From assembly GCF_033783015.1 (NCBI RefSeq), contig NZ_CP123907.1, positions 620,001-684,000 of the forward strand: 64,000 nucleotides of DNA. The letters run 5' to 3'. Shown here one piece after another: positions 20,214-30,900 of the stretch. The position numbers and the translations under genes are program-made. How positions within the stretch are numbered: position 1 is the first letter of the stretch; every line of letters starts with the position of its first letter. The notes beneath the pieces were generated by a model that was not told the DNA's origin, searched no databases, and saw nothing but the letters and a program-made list of their open reading frames with translations. Source of the DNA: Corynebacterium sp. 21KM1197. Its GTDB lineage: Bacteria > Actinomycetota > Actinomycetes > Mycobacteriales > Mycobacteriaceae.

Positions 20214-21701
20214 CTATGCGCTCTCCGGGGTGATGTACCGATCCTTCTGTCGGATCGAGAAGAAGCAGATGAGGGCGCACACCACGGACACCGCGGCACC
20301 GGTGACGAGGATCGCATCTAGCCCAGCTATGAAAGCCTCCGTGATCTCCTGAACGCGGGGTTCCGGAAGGGCACCGTGCAGCAGGTCGATCTGTCCGGCG
20401 GTCGCGGCCTCCCGGACCGGGGCGGGTACCCAGGCCAGCGCATCGATGCGGGAGGTCAGGATCGCCCCGAACATCGCCACGCCGGCGGCGGTGCCCAGGG
20501 GGAAGGCGCTGTTGGCCGCTCCGGTGGCCGCGCCGGCGCGGGAGGCGGGCACGACCCCGATGGCGATGTTCATCATATGAGGCATGGCCATCCCGGCGCC
20601 GATGCCCATGACGAGCAGCGGGCCGATCACGGAGCGCCACGTGGTATCCGGCCCAAGGGTGAGAGCTGCCCAGAGCAGGCCGAGGGCGGTGATGAGCATC
20701 GCCACCCCCGTGACGATATTGACTCTGCCCGTCTTTTCTAGGGCTGAAGACGGCGCCGCGATGATGACCATCGGCAGGGCGAGCGCGAGGAGGACGAGGC
20801 CCACCCCGATCGGGGAGAGCCCCTGGACCCCGGAGAGCCAGAAGATCAGGTACGTCAGCAGGCCAAAGGTCACCAGGCGGCTGGTGAAGGACAGGATAAT
20901 CGCCGCGCTGAAAGAGGGCACGGCAAACAGGCGGAGATCGAGCAGGGCATCCTCGCCCGCGCGCAGCTGGATGACGGCGAATGTCACGAGGAAAAGGACG
21001 GAGGCGACGCCCGCCGCGAGGACGTTCGCGGCCGACCAGCCTGCGTTGGGGGCGGTGATGAGGGCGTAGTTTGCTCCGAATAGTCCGAGGGCGACGAGCG
21101 TGGTGGAAACCCAGTCTCTCCCGGTGGTTTTCCGCCGCGCGCCCGCGGTGCCCGGTGCGACGAGAGCCATGACGATGATGGCGATGATGCTGACCGGGAT
21201 GTTCACGGCGAAGATCCAGCGCCAGCCTCCGCCGTTGACGAGGAACCCACCGAGTAGCGGGCCGAGGGCCGCTGCCGCCGCGCCCGCGGCCATGAACGCG
21301 CCGACAGCGCGGGAGCGGGCGGCGTCGTTTCCTTTGTGGGCGTCGGCAATAAGGGGCATGCAGGTGCCGAATACGAGCGTCGCGCCGATAGCCTGGCACA
21401 CCCGCCCCACGATCAGGATCCCGGCGGAGCCGGACAGCGCGCAAAGCAGGGACGACGCCCCGAAGATGAGGTGGCCGAGTATGAACAGCCGATGTCGAGG
21501 TATGTGATCGGAGAGCGCCCCGACGCCGAGGAGTAGTGCGGCAAAGATGAGGACGTAGGCGTTGACGATCCACTGGGTGTCCTCAAGGCCGGTGGAGAAC
21601 TCTCGGGTGATGTTGGGCAGGGCGATGGTGACGACGGTCATGTCGAGTGTCATGAGTGCCGCCGAGAGGGCGACGACGGCGGTGAGCCAGCGGGCATTCA
21701 C
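20214..21701 (-). CDS. DHA2-family MFS efflux pump, probably metallophore exporter
   Basis: A 495-residue major facilitator protein with about 14 hydrophobic segments. The N-terminal LSAALMTLDMTVVTIALPNITREF and WIVNAYVLIFAALLLGVGALSDHIPRHRLF are hallmarks of the drug:H+ antiporter 2 (EmrB/QacA) group. It is transcribed away from the NRPS gene across a shared 273-base control region. DHA2 pumps often export the product of adjacent peptide or siderophore clusters, so export of the free metallophore is the best inference; self-resistance is an alternative. The stop lies eight bases from the tRNA gene. An AAGGAGG ribosome-binding site precedes the ATG. Confidence 0.85.
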   Translation of the reverse strand: MNARWLTAVVALSAALMTLDMTVVTIALPNITREFSTGLEDTQWIVNAYVLIFAALLLGVGALSDHIPRHRLFILGHLIFGASSLLCALSGSAGILIVGRVCQAIGATLVFGTCMPLIADAHKGNDAARSRAVGAFMAAGAAAAALGPLLGGFLVNGGGWRWIFAVNIPVSIIAIIVMALVAPGTAGARRKTTGRDWVSTTLVALGLFGANYALITAPNAGWSAANVLAAGVASVLFLVTFAVIQLRAGEDALLDLRLFAVPSFSAAIILSFTSRLVTFGLLTYLIFWLSGVQGLSPIGVGLVLLALALPMVIIAAPSSALEKTGRVNIVTGVAMLITALGLLWAALTLGPDTTWRSVIGPLLVMGIGAGMAMPHMMNIAIGVVPASRAGAATGAANSAFPLGTAAGVAMFGAILTSRIDALAWVPAPVREAATAGQIDLLHGALPEPRVQEITEAFIAGLDAILVTGAAVSVVCALICFFSIRQKDRYITPESA

Positions 21702-21974
21702 GTGATCCTCCTTAGGAATGTGTGATGTGGATCAATATTGCTGATTGTGAGGATAGATTCTGATATGATTCTAGATCATTGAATAAATAAATTCATGTAC
21801 TTGAACTTATTGTTTCGGGGCACTTGCATGCCTGGCGGGGCGTGTCGGTACGGATGGGGATAGATGTGAGCGCTGGCGTGCAACCCCATTGGCGATGTGC
21901 ACCACAAGAATCTTTACTGTCAAAAGTCATACCGCTTATCGTGTGACTCGTATTTTATATGATGGAGGAATGCT
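21702..21974. promoter_or_regulatory. Divergent promoter region of the MFS pump and NRPS operon
   Basis: 273 bases, clearly more AT-rich than the surroundings. On the plus strand TTGCTG (21738-21743) and TGATAT (21761-21766) are 17 bases apart, a possible -35/-10 pair for the NRPS. Two inverted repeats overlap or follow it: an ATGAT...ATCAT element at 21765-21779 and TGAATAAATAAATTCA at 21779-21794 (five-base arms). Their AT-rich character is closer to Fur/Zur-type operators than to the DtxR consensus, which I could not find. The NRPS ribosome-binding site GGAGG is at about 21964-21968. Confidence 0.4.
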
Positions 21975-24900
21975 GTGAAGTCACCACAAGCCACGTCTGG
22001 CCGTGGTAGTGGCGAGGATCGTGACCATGTCATGAGTCGTCCGCTCACCGGTACGCAAAGGGCGTATCTCTCGGGACGCGAAGAGGATCAGCTCTACGGC
22101 GGCGTCGATTGCCTCGCTCTCTTTGAATTCATCGGCGATCCCATCGATGGTCACCGGCTGCGAACCGCCGTCGCCGCTCTGCGCCGCCACCCGGTGCTGC
22201 GCTCCACCATCGTTGAGTGCAGGCATATCGATGCCGGCCAGGAGGCGCGTCCGCCGCTGACCATCGCGGAAACCGAGGGGGCGGGCACTCACGAGGAACT
22301 CACAGCGTATCTGGCTGGGCACCGTCGGGAGATCCTCGGTAGACACGCCAACCATGCGGCCGGGGAGTCCGGGTGGCTAGACATCCTCCGCTGGCGCACC
22401 GATGACGGCCACGAGTGGGGGATTCTTCACATCAGCATCTCTCTCGCGGTCGCGGACCTCGCCGGCACGGGCATTATTGTCCGGGAGTTGGCTGCCGCTT
22501 ATCGATCCTCCGGTGTGGCTGGGCCGTGGGTGACCTTCGCGGACATCGCTGGGCGCGAGAAAAAGAAAGAAAAGATCACGCCAGCGGGAACGCTGCCTCG
22601 GGCTACGGATTACCTTCCCGAGGGCCCGAGCATTCCGCTCGTCGGCACCCCGGAACGGACTGTGACCAGGCACGTCCGCAGGCTTGACCCGGAGTCGTGG
22701 GCAAGGATCGGGGCCGTCGCTGAGGCGGCGGGAGCCACCCGATCTGGGCTCCTGCTCGCGGTGTATCGGCATGCGCTCGGTCTGTGGTGCGGAAGCGAGG
22801 ACTTCACGGTCATCGTTCCCGGCCTCGACGCTCGTGGTACTCCCGGAGACGTCTTGGATCGAACGCGGATGTGGGCTGTGCGCCCGCCATCGGCGATCGG
22901 TAGCACCCTTGGGGAGGCCTCCCGGGAGGCGAGCGCCGAGCTGCGCCGCCGTATTCGCAATGGGCTGGATTCCACGGAGGAGGTGCGCGCCCTGCTTCGC
23001 CAGGGTGAGGGCCACAGCGGGAGTCTGCCGTTCGTGCTTACGTGTGGTGGGGAAGAGGTGTTATTCCCTCATGACGTGCTGGAAACCTTCGGGCAACTCA
23101 CGGCGACGGGGTCGGTGACACCGCAGGTTCTCGTCGATCTACAGATCCTCCGCCTCACCTCGGAGGAGGTCTGCGTGGCTCTCGATGTGCGCGACGGCGC
23201 TTTCCCCGATACCTTCGGGCCGGAGTTGCTGGGGACGGTAACCGACGCGCTGGATCGGATCGCGGCGTCGGAAAAGCTGGACGCCGGGTGCGATGACCGG
23301 CCGATGGACGAGCTCGTGCGGCTATCCGGCACTGAGCGGCGCGATGCCCTGAACTCCGTGCCGCCGGTGGACTCTGCCGCCCCCACCCTCCACGGGGCGT
23401 GGCTGCGGCAGGTGGAGGAGCGCCCGGGAGCCACGGCCGTCATCGATTCCGCCCTCGGTGCGAACCTTACGTATGCCGAACTCCACCATGCGGCTCTCCG
23501 TCTCGCGGCGGAACTAGCGGGCCGGGTCGCCCCGGGGGATCTCGTGCTGATCCGCCTGCCGAAGGGCCGAGACCAGATCACGGCAGTGCTCGCCACGTTA
23601 TACCTCGGGGCGGGCTACCTGCCGGTGAGCGTCGATACCCCCGATGAGCGGATACGCGCCATCACGGAGGCCACGCAGCCAGCGGCGGTCATCGACCAGG
23701 TGGCCCCCGAGGTGTACACCGTCGGGGAGACCCCGGCTGATTTGCCGCGTGCCGTGGACGGCGAGGACTGTGCGTACGTCATCTTCACGTCTGGCTCGAC
23801 GGGCACGCCCAAAGGCGTCGTGATGACCCACCGCGCGGCGGCGAACACCGTCGCTGCCGTGGTAGACCGTTACGGAATCGGCCCGCAGGACAGCGTCCTT
23901 GCAGTATCCTCCTTAGACTTTGATCTCAGCGTCTTTGATATCTTCGGTCTCCTTGGAGCGGGGGGCACCGTGGTGTGCATCGCGCAGGACGATCACCGCG
24001 ATGCCTTTGCCTGGTGCGAACTTATTCGCAGACACGGCGTGACCACGTGGAACAGCGCCCCCGCTCTTGCGGAGATGCTCACCGTCGCCGCCGAGGAGGG
24101 GTCGGATTTGTCCTTGCGCCTGGTGCTCGTTTCCGGTGACTGGGTATCGCCCACGCTGCCCGCGCGCATCCGCGCCGTCACCGCGATCCCGGGTGGGGCA
24201 CGCGTCGTTGCTATGGGCGGCGCCACCGAGGGCGGGATCTGGTCGAACGCGCACGTTATCGATGGATCCGAGGATCTTGATCCGGCCTGGCCCTCTGTGC
24301 CCTATGGCCGCCCCCTCCCGGGGCAGGCGTACCGGATCGTCGACGCCGCCGGGCGCGACGTGCCGGGTGGCGTAGTGGGGGAGCTGTGGATTGGCGGGTT
24401 GAGCCTCGCCACGGGGTACCTCGGCCGGCCGGATCTGACCGCCGAACGATTCATCACCGACACCGACGGTTCCCGGTGGTACCGCACTGGCGATCATGGC
24501 TACTGGGGCGATGATGACCTGCTGTTCTTCGTCGGTCGGAGAGACAACCAGGTAAAGATCCGTGGGCACCGGGTGGAACTCGGGGATGTCGAGCACCACC
24601 TCCGGGCCCTTGACGGCGTCGAGGCGGCCGTGGTTCTCCCCGAGCCGGGGAACACAGCGTTGCGTGCGCTCGTGGCGGTTGCAGGAAAAGCGCAGACCGC
24701 TGACCGAGTGCGTGAGGCTCTCGCCGCGACCTTGCCGGGATTCATGGTGCCGCGCGATGTGACCGTTGTGCCACAATTACGACTCACCGCGAATGGAAAG
24801 ATCGACCGCGCGTGGGCCGAGCGAGTCCTGACCGCTGAGGAAGGAAAAGACAAAGACGCAGTCCCCCGCGCCCCAGAGGTAGAGGCCGACGTGGCCGCAG

Positions 24901-27900
24901 CCTGGGCCGCCGTGCTCGGGATCACGGATCATGCTGGGGAATCGAACTTTTTTGCCCTTGGCGGCGACAGCGTCGGTGCGACCTCCGTGTGCTCGCGCCT
25001 GCGGACGCTTGGCTACCGGGTGACGGCCGCGGACTTATTCGGCAACCCGACGTTCGACAGGTTCGCTGCCGCCGTGGAGGCGGCGGGACGCATGGAGAAC
25101 ATGGGCGACGAGGAAGCAGAGCGCCCAGACCACATGGCCGATGCCGGCGCCCGGTTTCCCCTCACCCCGCTCCAGCGAGCCTATGCGTTGGGGATCGACG
25201 GTATCCGAGGCACAGTCCGCGCCGCCACCGCGTATGCGGCGATCCTCAGTAGCGCCGGCGTCGTTTTCACCTCTGAGCAGGTCAGGGGTGCGGCGGAGGG
25301 GCTTGTCACTCGCTGGGCTGGGTTGCGAGTCATCCGTGATGGCGATGATGCTCAGCGCGTCGTGCAGCCCCGCGATGCCCTGCTCGTCACGGTGCTTCAC
25401 TGCTCTGCAGATCTCCGTGGATACCTTTCCTCCGCCACCCCCAGGGTGCCGCTGGAACTTGTGCTCCCCGGAGAAAAAGCGCGTGAGGTCGGAGTGCTCA
25501 TCAACTACCTGGCCCTTGATGGACGCAGCCTCGCCGTCATCCTCGGCACCCTCACCGCCGCGTTGTCTGGGGAGAACCCGGATCTGGTAGCGAGGGTGAA
25601 CCCCTCCGCCGAGGTATTTGCCCGGCACTGCTACGCCCTCACCGCCGAGGAAGACGGGTTTACCGGACTCCAAACGGTCACGCCTGAGCCCCCGGTGCTT
25701 CCCATTGCCGCGGCATCCCACCTCGATGCGAACACCCCGCTCGCAACCTTCGAGAGCATCCGGGCGCGCGTTCCTCTCGCTGCTCTCGAACGATCCGAGG
25801 CAACCATCTCTGCGGTGGTTCTCTCTGAGTTTGGTTCTCTCCTCGCGCAGCGGTCGGGCATGAAGGAGGTGGGTATCGTCGTCCCGCTGAGCTACCGCCC
25901 GGACGGTGATGACCGCGAGGTTCTGGGGGCCTTTTCCCGGTTGGGCGTGTGCGCATGCCCGGCGGTGGCCGATCCTGCCGCGACACACGCCGCACTAGCA
26001 GCCGCGCTCACGGGGGGAAGCATGCAGATTGTCAGCAACGGCCGGACAGGCCGCTACCCGGTGGTATTCACGTCCGTGGTGGGGTATGACGCTGCTTTCG
26101 TTCCCGCCTCCCGTGAGGTACACGTGGACTGGTCGCTGACGCGGACCCCTGGAGTGCTCATCGACTGCCAGCTCACGACGCTCGACGAAGCGACCGTGGA
26201 GATCCGCTGGGACATGCCTGTTGGCGTACTCGACCGGGGCGCAGTAGACGAGATGTTCTGCGAGCTAGTCGGCCGACTAGGAGGCACCGTCTCCCGCACT
26301 GAACCCGCTACTGTGTCCGCCCTCCTCAAGGACGCGATGGCGCGTCTCGATGCCTCGACCGACCTCGTGCCCTGGGCGGCACCCGTCGTCGCGGCATGGC
26401 GGCGGTTTGTCACCGATGGGCCAGAGGCAGCCCGGTGTGCCGATGCCCCCGTTGCCTGGTCCGCCCAGGATGCACAGTTACTCGCGGACATCGTCCGTGG
26501 CCGTGCGCGGCGTTTTGCGATCCTCGATCACCCGGTGCTCTCCCCGCGCGCTCTCGCAGCGGCTCAGCCCACGGTTGCAAGGGCGCTGGACGCCCTGAAC
26601 GAGCGGGTGCTCCGCCGCGCCGAGCATGGAGATCGAGTAAACGTCGTGGAACTCGGGTACGGGATCGGTGGAGCCACCCCAGAGGGGGCGGATAGCTGGA
26701 TCGTCGTGGAACCCGACGAGTTCATAGCGGACATCGCTACGGTCAACGGGCGGACGTGCGTCCCCGACGCCGCCGATCTGACTTCCCCTGCGGATGTCGT
26801 GGTGGCCTGCGGTACCCTGCACCGGGACCCACGCCTGCGCGCCGGGCTCGCGGCGGTGCCGCTGGCGCGGGGCGCGGAAGTGCATGTCATCGAGGCCGAA
26901 CACACGACGGCGGCGACGCTCGTTTCCGCGGCGCTGGTGAATCCGGCGATGCTCGGGGACGCCGACGATCGCGGGGGGTTGCTCCCCGCCGCCGAGTGGT
27001 CGGCACTGGTAGCCGAGGCCGGCCTGCGCCTTCGCTACCTCGAAGCAGAGGACGGACACAGCGTCATTCTGCGCGCAGTGGCTGCAGACACCGGTGCCGA
27101 TACATCGGTCGCGACCACGGTTCCCGCGGCGTCGGATCGGCTTGATGTCACCACAGCGCTCGCGGCGAGCTGGCGCCGACACCTGCCCTACCTCCCCGGC
27201 GGCGATATCTCCGACGACACGGATTTCTTCGCTGTCGGTGGGGACTCCCTCGCCGCGACGCGGGTGCTTGCGGATCTGCGTGAGGCCGGAGTGACCGGCC
27301 TCCGCGCCGTAGACGTCTTTAACAACCCGACCTTCGGTGAGCTGCGTCGCCGGGTGATCGGTGGGCGCCGCGGCGTGGATACGCACCCCCTCACCCGAGT
27401 CCAGCAGGCCTACCTGGCCGGTGGAGACAGCGAGCAGCTTCTCGGAGGTGCCCCCGCCCGCTGCCTATTCGTATTCCACGCCCCCGCAGTGGACACCTCC
27501 CGCCTGGAGGCGGCCGTGCGCACGGCCGTGCGCCGCCACCCGGTTCTTCGTACGGTCATAGTGGATGGGCCAGACGGCGCGCCCGTAGCCCGAATCACAG
27601 CCGAGCATTCCTTGAATGCGTGGGCCGTCACCGACGACGCTGTTGCGGAACTGCGAGACCGCGCGCCCGATCCGCGTGCGGAGGGGCCGCTGGCGGTGCG
27701 CGTGTCCCTCGGGCCGGACGGAGCGACCATCGCGGTGTCGATGAATAACCTCCTGCTCGACGGGGCGTCGATGATGCTGCTCATGAACGAGATCGAGGAG
27801 CGCTATACCGACCCGAAGGTACGTGGAGATGATACCGCCTCTGCCGCTGCATACCTTTCGGAGCGACCGTGGCTCACCGATCCTGTGGCCCCCATTCCGT

Positions 27901-30900
27901 GGCAGGGACGGATGCTCAGCCCCACCGAACTGGACGAACGCCTAGACACCGTGATAGAGCAGCTTCCCCCGGCCCCGTTCGTCCCCGATCGCCAGACACT
28001 CGCCCAGTTCACCGACTCCTCAATGGCCCGGGTTGGCGCGGATATCGACGCCGCGGCGTGGGAGAAAATCCGCGCGGGCTTCGCCACCCGCCGTATCACC
28101 CCGGCGGCCGGTGTCCTCGCCGCCTTCGGTCGTGCCCTCTCCGCAGAGACCGGTGAGGATAGCCACACCATCAACCTCACCCGCTTCGACCGGGATTTGT
28201 CCGTGCCGGGCATCGATCGGGTACTCGGAGACTTCACGAGCCTCAGCCTCGCTGTGCTGCATGGCCTGAGCGCCGGAGACCGCGCGGTCGCGGAGCGCTC
28301 CGCACAGGACGCGGTAGCCAGCGCAGACGATCCGGCACGCGATACGCTGCGCCTCGCCGCCCGCGCGGTGCAAACCAGCGGCGACCCCGTGGCTGGGCTC
28401 TTCCCGGTCGTATTCACGTGCGCCCTGGGCCTTACTTCCCAACCGGAGCGTCCGTTGCGCGAGCGAAGTTTCGGCACTCAGGTTGAGGCGTCCTCCACGA
28501 CGCCGCAGGTGGTCCTCGATCTCCAGGTCGCCGATGACGGTGGCGGCCTGCACCTCACCGCCGATTATCTCGTCCAGGTTATGCCCGAGGAGGTTGCGCG
28601 CCGGGTGGTTCGGCGCACCGTTGCAGAACTCACCGACCTTCCGAGTGGGGATGCGGCGGTTCTCGCCGAGGCTTGGGCGCAGGCCCTGGGGCTCGATCGG
28701 GTCACTGAGGACACCAACTTCTTCCGAGCCGGAGGCGACTCGCTTGCCGCCACACGCTGCATCAGTACCCTGCGGGCGCGCGGGATCAACGTCGCGCTTC
28801 GCACCCTGCTGACCATGCCCGATTTCGGCACCTTCCGCGACGCGGTGATCGGTACGGTGGGAGAGCCCACCTGCCCAGACGTGCCGGAGGGCTGGTTCGA
28901 TCTCACCGATGTGCAGGCCAGCTACCTCATGGGCCGTACGACGGCCTACGAGGATGGTGGGGTCGCTTGCCAGGGCTATAGCGAATTCGCGCTGCCCCTT
29001 GACCGGCTGGACGCGGCTTCGGCGGCGGATCCCGTTGGGGCGGTGCGTCGCGCGTGGCGGAAAGTAGTCGATGCCCACGAGATGCTTCGGGCGCTCGTCG
29101 ATCGCGAGGGGCGTCAACGTATTGACCATACCGCCGAGGCTCACGTGCGCGTGATCGACGTTTCTGCCGGGGAGACCGGCACCGGAGTCACCGCACCAGA
29201 CCCGGAGACTGCGCGAGACATTGTTCGCGCCGAGGCACAGGAACGGAATTTCCCCGTCGGTCAGGCACCGATGGTGGAGCTTACGCTCACCGTCGGCTCC
29301 GGTGATCCGGTACTGCATCTCTCGGTGGATCTCATCGTCACGGACTACGTAGGTATCCGGTCCCTTGTCCGGGATCTTGACCACTGCCTACGGAACCCAT
29401 CCGCCCCCCTCGATGCCCCGGCAATGACATTCAGGCAGTGCCTGGAGGCTCGCGCCCGACACGCAGAAACACCAGAGGGGCGTGCAGAGCAAGATCGGGA
29501 CGCCCGTTGGTGGCAGGATCGGCTGGATTCCCTGCCGCCGGCGTTGATTTTTTCCCCGGATCCCGACGCGACGGGACTCGGGGGGACGACGCGCCGCAGT
29601 CATCGTCTGGACGCGGAAGCCTGGCGTGGACTGTGCGATACAGCCGCTGGGTTGGCGGTCACTCCCTCCGGGCTGGTGCTCGCGGCGTTCGCTACAGCCG
29701 CACGGCGGTATGCGGACATCGGGATTAGTGGGTATGCACAAGAACAAGATTCTGCCCTGGTCACCCTCACGACCGTGAACCGCGCTCCCCTGGAGGATGG
29801 CCCTTCCGCCGCGGAAATGGAGAGGATCGTCGGTGACTTCACCTCGACTGTGGTCCTCGATTTACCTTTGGGAGGAGAACTCGCGCCAACGGCGCAGGCT
29901 CTCCAACGCAGGCTTTTTGATGCCCTCGATCACGCGGCCTACCCGGGTGTGCGCGTCCTGCGCGACCTGCGTCGCGCAGGTGGGGAGGACCGCGGCCGTA
30001 TCCCCATTGTTTTCACCTCAACCGTGGGGGTGGACACCGCCGAACCCCCGCAGATCCTCCGGGCGGTGCCCGGAACAGCGATCAGTAAGACCCCGCAGGT
30101 GCTCCTTGACGTGCAGCTTTCCCCGGACGGAGAGGCGGTCACGATGGACTGGGACTCGCGTGACGGTGGTTTCCACCCAGCGGTGCTGGATGCCCTCTTT
30201 GCCGATGTCCAGGACACCCTCGATCGACTCGCCGCAGGGGATCTAGACGCGCCCGCCCCCCGCCAGCCGGAGCCAGTAGTGCGAACCCGGTCGATGAACG
30301 GGCGGCTGCTCCACGGCCGGTTTTTGCGCGCGGCGCTCGACGTCCCGGAATCTCCGGCGATCATCCACGGGGATCACACGATGTCCCGGGGCGAGTTGTG
30401 CGCGACGGCGGTGCGGATCGCTGAGGGGCTTCCCGGAGGCCGCGCGCCGGTTGCGGTGCTCCTCCCGCCGGGGGAGGAACAGATAGCGGCGCAATTCGCC
30501 GCGCTGCTCAGGGGACGTGCCTTCGTGCCGCTCGACCCTGACTGGCCGAAACCCCGGATCCGTGCCGTGCTGGACATAGTGCGGCGGGCATATACGGAGG
30601 AAGTTCCAGTTATTGACGATGCTACGCTGTGGGCGGCCCGCGAGGGAGACGCAACAGAGTGGCGGGACGCGGTGCGGAGGGCGCTGGCCGAGCCGCTGAC
30701 CGACGAACTCGCGTACGTCATCTTCACCTCCGGCTCGACGGGCACTCCGAAGGGGGTGGCGGTAACCCACCGCCAGGTATGCGCAACCCTCGATGAGATG
30801 GAGGACCGTCTGGGCCTCACGGACGAAGATCGCGTCCTCGCAGTATCCCGCCCATCTTTCGATCTCGCGATATTTAACATCTTTGGGGTGCTCGGGGCAG

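Noticed and set aside
21702-21974. DtxR/IdeR iron box at the NRPS promoter
   Set aside because: No 19-bp sequence close to TTAGGTTAGGCTAACCTAA is present; the nearest TTAGG is part of the pump's ribosome-binding site region.
28020-29384. Long minus-strand frame inside the NRPS gene (454 codons), and several others of 200-300 codons
   Set aside because: They mirror conserved NRPS domains on the plus strand and have no motifs, ribosome-binding sites or sensible N-termini.
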